Of a DNA stretch of 64,000 nt, positions 21,840-33,900 are shown piece after piece. Source of the DNA: Culex pipiens pallens (lineage: Eukaryota; Arthropoda; Insecta; Diptera; Culicidae); NCBI RefSeq assembly GCF_016801865.2, contig NC_068938.1, positions 19,588,873 to 19,652,872 on the forward strand. The letters are read 5' to 3'. The position numbers were made by a program, and so were the translations under genes. Every line of letters begins with the position of its first letter. The first letter of the stretch is position 1. The notes beneath the pieces are model-generated. The model searched no databases and had not been told where the DNA came from. It saw only the letters and a list, made by a program, of their open reading frames with translations.

Positions 21840-23405
21840 ATGGTGCTCGATCTGGATCTGTTCCGCAGCGACAAGGGCCACGACCCGGCCAAGGTGAAGC
21901 GGAACCAGGAGCTGCGGTTCAAGGATGTGGCGCTGGTGGACACGGTCATCGAGCAGGACGTCGAGTGGAGGCGGTGCCGGTTCAACGCGGACAACTTTAA
22001 CAAGCTGAAGAACCTGTGCAGCAAGGAGATTGGCGAGAAGATGAAGAAGAAGGAACCGGTGGGGGATGAGGGGGAGGCGGTTCCGGCGGAGGTTGCCGGG
22101 GATTTGCTGGGCGTTAAGAGCGAGGACTTGAAGAAGCTGACGGTGAATCAGATCAAGAAGGTGAGGGGGTTGATTGAGGATGCGGTTGTGGAGAACGAGA
22201 AGAAGTTGGGCGAGGCTGAGGTGAAGAGGAATACGGCGTTGCGGGAGGTTGGGAACCATTTGCACGAGAGCGTTCCGGTGAGCAACGACGAGGACGAGAA
22301 CAAGGTCGAGCGGACCTTTGGGGATTGCGAGAAGAAGCTGAAGTACTCGCACGTTGATTTGATTGTGATGATTGACGGGATGAACGGAGAGAAGGGAGCT
22401 GTTGTTTCCGGAGGTCGCGGGTATTTCCTTACTGGTCCGGCGGTGTTCTTGGAACAGGCGTTGATTCAGCACTCGTTGCACATTCTGCACGGCAAGGGCT
22501 ACACTCCGCTTTATACGCCGTTCTTCATGCGCAAGGAAGTGATGCAGGAAGTGGCCCAGCTGTCCCAGTTTGACGAGGAACTGTACAAGGTCGTGGGAAA
22601 GGGCAGCGAAAACAAGTCCGAGGACGGTAGCACCGACGAGAAGTACCTCATTGCCACCTCGGAACAACCCATCGCCGCTTATCACCGTGACGAATGGATC
22701 CCGGAGGCTTCCCTGCCGATCAAGTACGCCGGCTTATCGACCTGCTTCCGTCAGGAGGTCGGTTCTCACGGTCGTGACACGCGTGGAATCTTCCGCGTGC
22801 ACCAGTTTGAAAAGGTCGAACAGTTCGTGCTCACTTCCCCCCATGACAACAAGTCCTGGGAAACGATGGACGAGATGATCGGCAACGCCGAAGAGTTCTG
22901 CCAATCCCTGGGAATCCCGTACCGCGTGGTCAACATCGTCTCCGGTGCCCTGAACCACGCCGCCTCCAAGAAGCTCGACCTGGAAGCGTGGTTCGCCGGC
23001 TCCGGTGCGTTCCGAGAGCTCGTCTCCTGCAGCAACTGTCTCGACTACCAGGCGCGCCGACTCCTGGTCCGTTACGGCCAAACCAAGAAGATGAACGCCG
23101 CCGTCGACTTTGTGCACATGCTGAACGCGACGATGTGCGCCACCACGCGCGTCATCTGCGCCATCCTCGAGACGCACCAGACCGAGACGGGCGTTAAGGT
23201 AAGATCCCTCCAAGAAATACCCTGAAACAAATCTACAACACAAATCTCTTTGAAACAGGTCCCGGAACCCCTTAAAAAATTCATGCCGGAAAAGTACCGC
23301 GACGAGATCCCGTTCGTGAAGCCGGCCCCGATCGAGCTAGAAGCGGCAGCGGCCGCCGCCAAGAAGGACAAAAAGGGCGGCAAGAAGGAAACTGCGGCAG
23401 CCTAA
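21840..23405 (+). CDS. Seryl-tRNA synthetase, cytosolic
   Basis: Exons 21840-23198 and 23259-23405 (60 bp intron, donor GTAAGA, acceptor GAAACAG) give 501 residues, the usual length for insect cytosolic SerRS. The enzyme charges tRNA-Ser with serine using ATP. The N-terminus (MVLDLDLFRSDKGHDP) begins the family's helical tRNA-binding arm, with Lys/Glu-rich helices to about residue 110. The class II catalytic core shows motif 2 at about 300-330 (STCFRQEVGSHGRDTRGIFR) and motif 3 at about 427-442 (NATMCATTRVICAILE). The Ala/Lys-rich tail (KKDKKGGKKETAAA) is typical of animal cytosolic SerRS. The start follows an A-rich leader (AAAAAAGATGG). An inverted copy of part of exon 1 lies upstream. It is divergent from the ZDHHC23-like gene. 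Confidence 0.97.
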
Positions 23406-23597
23406 TCTCTCGTGACTCAGTGATTCGAATCGGCTAGGAGGCATTTCCGACAATGAAACCGTTTTGTCGTCTTCTTTCGTAATGCATACATATTTTTAAA
23501 CTCACTTATTATTTATAATATCGATTGAGCGAACAGTTGAAGAGTGTTAATTCAGGATAGCAATTTGAGTTTGCTGGTGTGCTGGAAATCACGCGGA

Positions 23598-23603
23598 AAT
23601 AAA
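23598..23603 (+). terminator. Poly(A) signal of SerRS
   Basis: AATAAA 193 bp after the SerRS stop, followed by a GT-containing stretch. It is the first such signal downstream. Confidence 0.6.
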
Positions 23604-23879
23604 AAGTGCGCAAGCTTGAAGCTTACAGAACTGAGCGTTTTAATTTGACTAATACTTGAGAATCCCTTAAACTGAATTAATAAACTTATATTCCGTCATC
23701 AGCTTTACTTTATTCTTATGCTACTTATGCTTTACTTTTTGGGTCAAAATTTCGGTTAGAGGCCCAAATTTTGAGAAAAAATAAAAATTTCGTGATTCGA
23801 TTATCCGGAGTGAAATTTTGACGAGGACTTTGGATAACCGAGTGGTTATATTTTTCAAATCACTGGATTTACGAGTTTT

Positions 23880-26760
23880 TGAATTTCTGAAAAAAAAAAC
23901 TCTTTTACTTACAATGTTTGCACTTAATTTTTTTGATTTTTTTAAATGTTGAATTAATAATTTTTTAATCTTTTAAATTCATGAGTTTTTGAATTTCTAA
24001 ATTCTGATTTTTAAAAAGTTTATAAATAAAAAAAACATTTTTTTTTAATTTTAGTTTGAATTTTAAAACTTTAGGATTTCTAATTTTGTTTTTTTTTAAT
24101 TTTTTAAATCATTTGTTTTTTGTTATTTCTGATTTTTTCAATACTTTTTATTTCGAAATTTATATTTGTATTTGAATTGCTAAATTTTAACATTTTTACA
24201 TTTCGAAATTTGAAAATTGTACAATTTTGAAGTTTTAAATTTCATAATTTTATGATCATGATTTTTTTTACGTTCAATTTTTTTTTATTCATAAATTGTA
24301 ATATTTAGCACTTCAAAATTTTAAAATTGTAGAATTTTAATATTTTAAATTTTTGAATTTTAAAATCATCAATTTTTTATATTCGCATTTTTCAATTTTT
24401 TATTTCTGAAATAACTTTTTTATTTAAAAAATAGATTCTTGCACTTAAAATTTTTGAATTTTTAAACTTATGGATTGAATATTTTTTTAATTTTTAGATT
24501 TATGAGTTTTTGAATTGCTTAGTTCCTATTTTAAATAAGTTCATAAATTCAAAAATTTAAATCTTTTGAATTTTTGTTTGCATGTATTTTACAATTTCTA
24601 AATTTTAATATTTTTACATCTCGAATTGTTAAAATTGTGCAATGTTTGACTTTTAAATTTCTGAATTTAATAATCATGATTTCTTTTTTCTTTTGCATAT
24701 TCAGTTTTTAAAATTCCTAAATTTTTATATTGTAACATTTCAAAATTTTAAAATCGCGGATCATGTATTTTTGAATAATCTCATTTTCCAATTTTTTAAA
24801 TGATTTTTTTAATTTAAGTTTTCTAAACTTAATTTTTTTTCAATTTATCAATGATTTTTTTTTGAATTTACAGATTCATGAGTATTTGAATTTCAAAATT
24901 ATGACTTTAAAAATGTTTTAAAATCTAGTAATTTAAAATTTTTGTTTGCATGTATTTTTTTAATTCCTGAATTTTAATATTTAAACATTTTTAAAATTTT
25001 AAATTGTAGAACTTTTAGGTTTTGAAATTCTAAATTTTAAAATCATAGATATTTTTTAATTTTTATATTCGTATTTTAGATTTTTTAATTTATGAAATAG
25101 GGGAAGGTGGGGCAAGACGACCATACGGGGCAAGAGGAACAATCGCGCGTACGGCCGTAATTTTTACAATTTTGATTATTTCCACTATGAGGAATTGTTG
25201 CTAGCAAAGCAATTAGCTGATTCTACTACCACATAACCGCCAAAACGACGTGAACGCCACGTGGCATAAAATTTAATGAAGTTTTTTTCAAAACCTTTGT
25301 TTTCTTATAATATTTGGAAAGTACAAAATAAGGCTTAGGTTTCGTTTTAAGGCTCATTTTTCAAAATGCTATTTTTCCTAGATCAGTAGTGTCCCTACCA
25401 ATGACTTGCACCTTTTATAAAGTATGATTCAACTTTTGGTTATTTTTGTTGAGAGCTTTTAATTTTTTTTGTTCATGAGGGGCAAGTGTACCATATGGAT
25501 TTTTAGTATGGAAAAAAAAAGAAATGCTACAACAACATATTTTATTAGGAAATAAATACATAAAAGTACTTAAAATCTGATAAACAATTGTTAAAAAAAA
25601 TTGTCTATGCAAAATATAGTGATATTATGAAAATTTCCTTTTACCATCTAAGTTATATGTTTTTTTTTCGTAAAAACGATCAAATTTTTACTAAAATATT
25701 ATTATTTAATCTAAAAATGAAAGAAACGTTTCAAATACATTCTAATCTGATGTATCTAAGTGATAACAGTTCAATTGTTAGCAAATTAACATGTTGTTTC
25801 ATGCATTGTTCCTCTTGCCCCAACGGGTTGTTCGTCTTGCCCCACTAGTTGAGAAAAACGTACGGAAAATCAAAATTTTTAAAATCATTAAATCAATCAT
25901 AAAAAATTAAAAAACAGGATTTTTTTTAAAACTTGTTCTATCAAAGTCTTAGTCAAGACCTGGAAAAAGATGATTATAAAAAAATCTGACAGATTTTTTA
26001 ACGTTTATGATGGGTTATAACGAGCATTTCCTTAGCTTGTTACACTTGCCCCACTTTCCCCTTACTTTTTTTTATGTGAAATATAAATTGCATTATTATT
26101 TTTTTGAATTTTTTTAATCTCTTGAATTAATTTTTTTTTGAATTTAAAGATTTATGAATTTTTGTTTTTCTAAATTCTAATTTTAAAAAAGTTCATAAAT
26201 CCAAAAAAATGTTTTGTTTAATTATTGTTTGCATGTAATTTTGAATTCCTAAATTTAAATATTTTTCATTTCAAAATGATTAAATTGTACAATTTTTGAG
26301 TTTTTACTTTCGGAATTCTTAACCTTTTGAATATTCGGTTTTTTTACTCCTGCATTTCGAAATTTTAAAATTGTAGAACTTTAAGGTTTAAAATTTTAAA
26401 ATCTTAGATTTTATTTTTTTTTTATTTTCAAATTTTTGAATTTTGAAATTTTTGAGTTTTTAAATTTTGTAAATGACTTTTTTTAATTAAAATTTATACG
26501 TTTTAATTTTTTTTCAAATTTTGAATAAATGATTTTTTAATTTTTAGGTTCATGAGTTTTTGAATTTCTGAATTCTAATTTTAAAAAAAGTTCATAAATA
26601 TTTGTACATTTTTAAATTTTTGTTTGCATGTATTTTTAAATTTTTGAATTTCTAAATTTTAATATTTTAACATTTCGAAATTTTTAAATTTTAGAATTTT
26701 TATGTTTTAAGTTTTTGAATTTTAGAATCATATTTTTTTATTTTGAATACTTGTATTTTT
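23880..26760. repeat. Degenerate AT-rich tandem repeat, unit about 320-390 bp
   Basis: A recurring order of short phrases (GTTTGCATGTATTTT, then AATTTTAATATTTT, then CATTTCGAAATTTTAAAAT, then ATTGTAGAATTTT) appears with GTTTGCATGTA near 24583, 24945, 26228 and 26622 and a related unit near 24160. Units are strongly diverged. The array is split by the GGGGCAAG element. No gene was found in this spacer. Confidence 0.55.
25099..26062. mobile_element. Transposon-like element with AGGGGAA/GTGGGGCAAG ends
   Basis: The left end AGGGGAAGGTGGGGCAAG and the complement of the right end AGGGGAAAGTGGGGCAAG are matching 18 bp terminal inverted repeats. Related internal blocks (GGGGCAAGAGGAAC near 25129, CTCTTGCCCC and CTTGCCCCAC near 25812-25846) act as subterminal repeats. 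No transposase frame. The target duplication is not resolved. Confidence 0.7.
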
Positions 26761-26782
26761 AAAAAAATCTTCATTTTTAAAA

Positions 26783-26915
26783 CTAAGGAAGGTTCGCCAA
26801 AAAGTGACAACTTTAGCCTCTCTGGAACCAGTTCCGGTAAATCTGCAGATTGTATGGGAAATCAAATTTTGTTCACAGGAGGCTGAACAAGACGAAGTTT
26901 GTCGGGTTTAGCTTG
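26783..26915 (-). repeat. Dispersed repeat, copy 1 (AAGTGACAACTTT type)
   Basis: It shares GCCAAAAAGTGACAACTTT, AATCTGCAGATTGTATGGGA and CACAGGAGGCTGAA in the same order with the complement of 54884-55055. It is a fragment of an unclassified dispersed repeat; the shared part carries no reading frame. Confidence 0.6.
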
Positions 26916-27339
26916 TATTTTTATAGTTTATTTTAAATGTCCGTAAATTTCTGAATCTGTGAATTTTTATTGCCAGAAAATAAAATGATAACTGTGATGG
27001 CATTTTTCGTCATTTTACTTAATTCTAAGCAAATGAAAATTGGTTCTTTGCGTTTCTGCGTTTTGTAATTCGTCCCCATGATTGATGATTTTCAATTTAA
27101 AAAAAATGAAAATCGCAAAATTAAACTGAACAATTTGAAAATCCTTAAAATCTTAATAAATTCAAGAATTCAAAAATTAAAGAGCCCAAAAAATGAGGAA
27201 TTGAAAAAACTACTAAAAATCGAAGAACAAAAATTCTTATATTTGTTAAATTCTAAAATTGTTTAATTCAATTCTTAAATTCTAAAATTTTTTGAATTAT
27301 ATTAAATTTTTGTGAATATTTTTTTGATTTATTTTGGAT

Positions 27340-27928
27340 TAGGCCGGTACAATTTTTTTTTGTCGGTGTATAACTTTAAACAAACAGGACCGTGAGCGAG
27401 GGATCCCGCCGTTTCTTCCTCCCCAGCAGTCTCTGAACTGTATTGTTGTTTGAACATTCATGCTCAATCTCAATCCCCTTAAACGAACTATCTTTGCGAT
27501 TAAGTTTACGCAGTTAGCCTGGCCGTTTAGAAAAGAAGGATGTTGGTAGTAACCATCCCGACATTCTCCAGGTTTCTTTCGAATAGATGGCTGCTCTAAG
27601 CAACTAATGTTATCAAAATCATGAATTTGAAAAATCAATATTCTACTTGGTGAAACAGGGACACATTTCGGATAAATTAACACACATCGACAACGCACAA
27701 TTTTTTGGCTTATCAAACTAAAAACTCGCACACGCTGATTGCGTCGCACACAGTGGTCACATCTATTGTTTGTTTTGTTTTTTGTTTTTAAGAGATACAA
27801 TTACTTGTAAAAATTGCTGCTGCTGCTGCTACATCATTCACACTCTTCTAATGCCATTAATTCCTTCTTCTACGTGCACAATTTGTCTTCTCATCCCACC
27901 AAAACTCACCGCCACCGGCACCAGGTCG
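27340..27928. other. Downstream flank or 3' UTR of Prp40
   Basis: No separate gene is convincing. A stretch near 27490-27530 (GTTTACGCAGTTAGCCTGGC) resembles 61290-61320 (CAACGCAGTAGGCCTGGC), so part may be a decayed dispersed repeat. A minus-strand 153-codon open frame here lacks any recognisable domain. Confidence 0.4.
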
Positions 27929-30900
27929 TCATTCGTCCATCATCTGCTCGTTCAGCTGAGCCAACAGGGCAGCCCGTTGCGATTCCAGCTCCGACTCGGA
28001 CAGCGCCGCACCGTCGTCTTCCCGCGGCGAACGGGATCCACCGTTGCCGTGCCCGTTCGGGGATCGCCCACTGCCGCGACTTCCGGACCGCGAACGTCGC
28101 TTGTCCTTCTTCTTTTTGTCTTTCTTTTTCTGAAATTGCAGTCAAATTTAGATAAAATTTCAAAATCTATACGAAATTGTCCTCACCTTCTTCCGCTCAA
28201 CCTCCGGCGACGGTGACCGCGAACCCGGGAGTTCAGCGCCGTTCCGCGAATCGGCCGCCGCAAGCGAACCCTCCTCGAAGGAAGGCGAACGCGACGAGTG
28301 CTTGCGGTGCTTCTTCTTCTTCTTGCGCTTGCGCTCGCCCCGCTCACTCGGGGCGTCGCTAATCGGTTCCGATTCGGCGCCACCGCCAGGGGACATGGCC
28401 CCGGCCGATTTGGAGCGTGACCGGGAGCGGGATTTGCGCGACTTTTTCGACGATTTGGCGGGCTTTTCGTACTCGGGCTCGGACTGGTCGGAGTCCTGGA
28501 AAGAATTTAAGAAATAATAAATTAAGCCCATGAAATTTTCAGGATTTTAATATTTTTGAATTTTAAAGTTTAAAAATTTTAAAATTTTAGAATTTTAGAA
28601 CTTTAGAATTTTAGAATTTTGAAATCTGAGAATTTAAAAATTTTAGAACTTTAGAATTTAAGAATTTTAGATTTTTTTAGAATTTAAGAATTTAAGAATT
28701 TAAGAATTTTAGAATTTCAGAATTTTAGAATTTTAGAATTATAGAATTTTAGAATTTTAGAATTTTAGAATTTTAGAATTTTAGAATTTTAGAATTTTAG
28801 AATTTTAGAATTTTAGAATTTTAGAATTTTAGAATTTTAGAATTTTAGAATTTTAGAATTTTAGAATTTTAGAATTTTAGAATTTTAGAATTTAAGAATT
28901 TTAGAATTTTAGAATTTTAGAATTTTAGAATTTTAGAATTTTAGAATTTTAGAATTTTGGAATTTTAGAATTTTAGAATTTTAGAATTTTAGAATTTTAG
29001 AATTTTAGAATTTTAGAATTTTAGAATTTTAGAATTTTAGAATTTTAGAATTTTAAAATTTAAGAATTTAAGAATTTAAGAATTTAAGAATTTAAGAATT
29101 TAAGAATTTAAGAATTTAAGAATTTAAGAATTTAAGAATTTAAGAATTTAAGAATTTAAGAATTTAAGAATTTAAGAATTTAAGAATTTAAGAATTTAAG
29201 AATTTAAGAATTTAAGAATTTAAGAATTTAAGAATTTAAGAATTTAAGAATTTAAGAATTTAAGAATTTAAGAATTTAAGAATTTAAGAATTTAAGAATT
29301 TAATAATTTAAGAATTTAAGAATTTAAGAATTTAAGAATTTAAGAATTTAAGAATTTAAGAGTTTAAGAATTTAAGAATTTAAGAATTTAAGAATTTAAG
29401 AATTTAAGAATTTAAGAATTTAAGAATTTAAGAATTTAAGAATTTAAGAATTTAAGAATTTAAGAATTTAAGAATTTAAGAATTTAAGAATTTAAGAATT
29501 TAAGAATTTAAGAATTTAAGAATTTAAGAATTTAAGAATTTAAGAATTTAAGAATTTTAGAATTTAAGAATTTAAGAATTTAAGAATTTAAGAATTTAAG
29601 AATTTAAGAATTTAAGAATTTAAGAATTTAAGAATTTTAGAATTTAAGAATTTTAGAATTTTAGAATTTAAGAATTTAAGAATTTAAGAATTTTAGAATT
29701 TAAGAATTTAAGAATTTAAGAATTTAAGAATTTAAGAATTTAAGAATTTAAGAATTTAAGAATTTAAGAATTTAAGAATTTAAGAATTTAAGAATTTAAG
29801 AATTTAAGAATTTAAGAATTTAAGAATTTAAGAATTTAAGAATTTAAGAATTTAAGAATTTAAGAATTTAAGAATTTAAGAATTTAAGAATTTAAGAATT
29901 TAAGAATTTAAGAATTTAAGAATTTAAGAATTTAAGAATTTAAGAATTTAAGAATTTAAGAATTTAAGAATTTAAGAATTTAAGAATTTTAGAATTTTAG
30001 AATTTTAGAATTTTAGAATTTTAGAATTTTAGAATTTTAGAATTTTAGAATTTTAGAATTTTAGAATTTTAGAATTTTAGAATTTCAGAATTTTAGAATT
30101 TTAGAATTTTAGAATTTTAGAATTTTAGAATTTTAGAATTTTAGAATTTTAGAATTTTAGAATTTTAGAATTTTAGAATTTTAGAATTTTAGAATTTTAG
30201 AATTTTAGAATTTTAGAATTTTAGAATTTTAGAATTTTAGAATTTTAGAATTTTAGAATTTTAGAATTTTAGAATTTTAGAATTTCAGAATTTTAGAATT
30301 TTAGAATTTTAGAATTTTAGAATTTTAGAATTTTAGAATTTTAGAATTTTAGAATTTTAGAATTTTAGAATTTTAGAATTTTAGAATTTTAGAATTTTAG
30401 AATTTTAGAATTTTAGAATTTTAGAATTTTAGAATTTTAGAATTTTAGAATTTTAGAATTTTAGAATTTTAGAATTTTAGAATTTTAGAATTTTAGAATT
30501 TTAGAATTTTAGAATTTTAGAATTTTAGAATTTTAGAATTTTAGAATTTTAGAATTTTAGAATTTTAGAATTTTAGAATTTTAGAATTTTAGAATTTTAG
30601 AATTTTAGAATTTTAGAATTTTAGAATTTTAGAATTTTAGAATTTTAGAATTTTAGAATTTTAGAATTTTAGAATTTTAGAATTTTAGAATTTTAGAATT
30701 TTAGAATTTTAGAATTTTAGAATTTTAGAATTTTAGAATTTTAGAATTTTAGAATTTTAGAATTTTAGAATTTTAGAATTTTAGAATTTTAGAATTTTAG
30801 AATTTTAGAATTTTAGAATTTTAGAATTTTAGAATTTTAGAATTTTAGAATTTTAGAATTTTAGAATTTTACGATTTTAGAATTTTAGAATTTTAGAATT

Positions 30901-33900
30901 TAGAATTTTAGAATTTTAGAATTTTAGAATTTTAGAATTTTAGAATTTTAGAATTTTAGAATTTTAGAATTTTAGAATTTTAGAATTTTAGAATTTTAGA
31001 ATTTTAAATTTTAGAATTTTAGAATTTTAGAATTTTAGAATTTTAGAATTTTAGAATTTTAGAATTTTAGAATTTTAGAATTTTAGAATTTTAGAATTTT
31101 AGAATTTTAGAATTTTAGAATTTTAGAATTTTAGAATTTTAGAATTTTAGAATTTTAGAATTTTGGAATTTTAGAATTTTGGAATTTCGGAATTTTGGAA
31201 TTTTGGAATTTTGGAATTTTGGAATTTTGGAATTTTGGAATTTTGGAATTTTGGAATTTTGGAATTTTGGAATTTTGGAATTTTGGAATTTTGGAATTTT
31301 GGAATTTTGGAATTTTGGAATTTTGGAATTTTGGAATTTTGGAATTTTGGAATTTTGGAATTTTGGAATTTTGGAATTTTGGAATTTTGGAATTTTGGAA
31401 TTTTGGAATTTTGGAATTTTGGAATTTTGGAATTTTGGAATTTTGGAATTTTGGAATTTTGGAATTTTGGAATTTTGGAATTTTGGAATTTTGGAATTTT
31501 GGAATTTTGGAATTTTGGAATTTTGGAATTTAAGAATTTTAGAATTTTAGAATTTTAGAATTTTAGAATTTTAGAATTTTAGAATTTTAGAATTTTAGAA
31601 TTTTAGAATTTTAGAATTTTAGAATTTTAGAATTTTAGAATTTTAGAATTTTAGAATTTTAGAATTTTAGAATTTTAGAATTTTAGAATTTTAGAATTTT
31701 AGAATTTTAGAATTTTAGAATTTTAGAATTTTAGAATTTTAAATTTTAGAATTTTAGAATTTTAGAATTTTAGAATTTTAGAATTTTAGAATTTTAGAAT
31801 TTTAGAATTTTAGAATTTTAGAATTTTAGAATTTTAGAATTTTAGAATTTTAGAATTTTAGAATTTTAGAATTTTAGAATTTTAGAATTTTAGAATTTTA
31901 GAATTTTAGAATTTTAGAATTTTAGAATTTTAGAATTTTAGAATTTTGGAATTTTAGAATTTTGGAATTTCGGAATTTTGGAATTTTGGAATTTTGGAAT
32001 TTTGGAATTTTGGAATTTTGGAATTTTGGAATTTTGGAATTTTGGAATTTTGGAATTTTGGAATTTTGGAATTTTGGAATTTTGGAATTTTGGAATTTTG
32101 GAATTTTGGAATTTTAGAATTTTAGAATTTTGGAATTTTGGAATTTTGGAATTTTGGAATTTTGGAATTTTGGAATTTTGGAATTTTGGAATTTTGGAAT
32201 TTTGGAATTTTGGAATTTTGGAATTTTGGAATTTTGGAATTTTGGAATTTTGGAATTTTGGAATTTTGGAATTTTGGAATTTTGGAATTTTGGAATTTTG
32301 GAATTTTGGAATTTTGGAATTTTGGAATTTTGGAATTTTGGAATTTTGGAATTTTGGAATTTTGGAATTTTGGAATTTTGGAATTTTGGAATTTAAGAAT
32401 TTTAGAATTTTAGAATTTTAGAATTTTAGAATTTTAGAATTTTAGAATTTTAGAATTTTAGAATTTTAGAATTTTAGAATTTTAGAATTTTAGAATTTTA
32501 GAATTTTAGAATTTTAGAATTTTAGAATTTTAGAATTTTAGAATTTTAGAATTTTAGAATTTTAGAATTTTAGAATTTTAGAATTTTAGAATTTTAGAAT
32601 TTTAGAATTTTAGAATTTTAGAATTTTAGAATTTTAGAATTTTAGAATTTTAGAATTTTAGAATTTTAGAATTTTAGAATTTTAGAATTTTAGAATTTTA
32701 AATTTTAGAATTTTAGAATTTTAGAATTTTAGAATTTTAGAATTTTAGAATTTTAGAATTTTAGAATTTTAGAATTTTAGAATTTTAGAATTTTAGAATT
32801 TTAGAATTTTAGAATTTTAGAATTTTAGAATTTTAGAATTTTAGAATTTTAGAATTTTAGAATTTTAGAATTTTAGAATTTTAGAATTTTAGAATTTTAG
32901 AATTTTAGAATTTTAGAATTTTAGAATTTTAGAATTTTAGAATTTTAGAATTTTAGAATTTTAGAATTTTAGAATTTTAGAATTTTAGAATTTTAGAATT
33001 TTAGAATCTTAGAATTTTAGAATTTTAGAATTTTAGAATTTTAAATTTTAGAATTTTAGAATTTTAGAATTTAAGAATTTAAGAATTTTAGAATTTTAGA
33101 ATTTTAGAATTTTAGAATTTTAGAATTTTAGAATTTTAGAATTTTAGAATTTTAGAATTTTAGAATTTTAGAATTTTAGAATTTTAGAATTTAAGAATTT
33201 AAGAATTTAAGAATTTAAGAATTTAAGAATTTTAGAATTTTAGAATTTTAAAATTTTAGAATTTTAGAATTTTAGAATTTTAGAATTTAGAACTTATCGA
33301 AATTTAGAATTACATTTTTTTTTCTTTTTTTTATTTTAGAATTTTAGAGTTTTAGAATTTCAAAAAACTTGCAATTTAGAAATAAAAAAATAGGAAAAAA
33401 AACTTCTCAGTTAAAAATTGAAGAATTTAACATTTTTTAGTTGTGTTCAGCTGATTTTTTTGTTATTTTTTGAGAATTTTATATTTTAAAACATTACAAA
33501 TAAGGAATTCATAATTTTACAATTAAACATCTTTGAGTTTTACGATTCAGGTATTAAAGAATTTCAGCACTTTTTAAATTATAATTTATGAGTTCTATAA
33601 AATTTGAGCTTAAGAATTTTTTTTTAATTTCAAAAATAAAAAGATTTTTTTTTTGGCATTACAATTTAGATTGTTAGAAATCTAGAATTTTTAAAATTAG
33701 GATCTCTTCAATTTTTAACCATGGAATTTTTAAATTCCAGAATAAAAAAAAAGGAAATAAAAAAGGGAATTAATTCCTAATTTTCGAGTTTTCCTATTTT
33801 AAATTTCAGACAGACAGTTATAAAAAAATAGAATTATAGAATTACAAGGTTATTTCAATGCATTAATTTTATAATCTTTTTTTTGTAACTTAGAAATCTG

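Noticed and set aside
21789..22685. 298-codon minus-strand frame opposite SerRS
   Set aside because: Antisense shadow of an unmistakable SerRS coding exon.
31179..32421. Long open frames reading EFWNFGIL repeats in several frames
   Set aside because: They are a by-product of an 8 bp unit without stop codons; all three frames are open and there is no gene structure.
28545..33290. CRISPR array or other spaced repeat
   Set aside because: Units are 8 bp, directly abutting with no spacers, in a eukaryotic intron.
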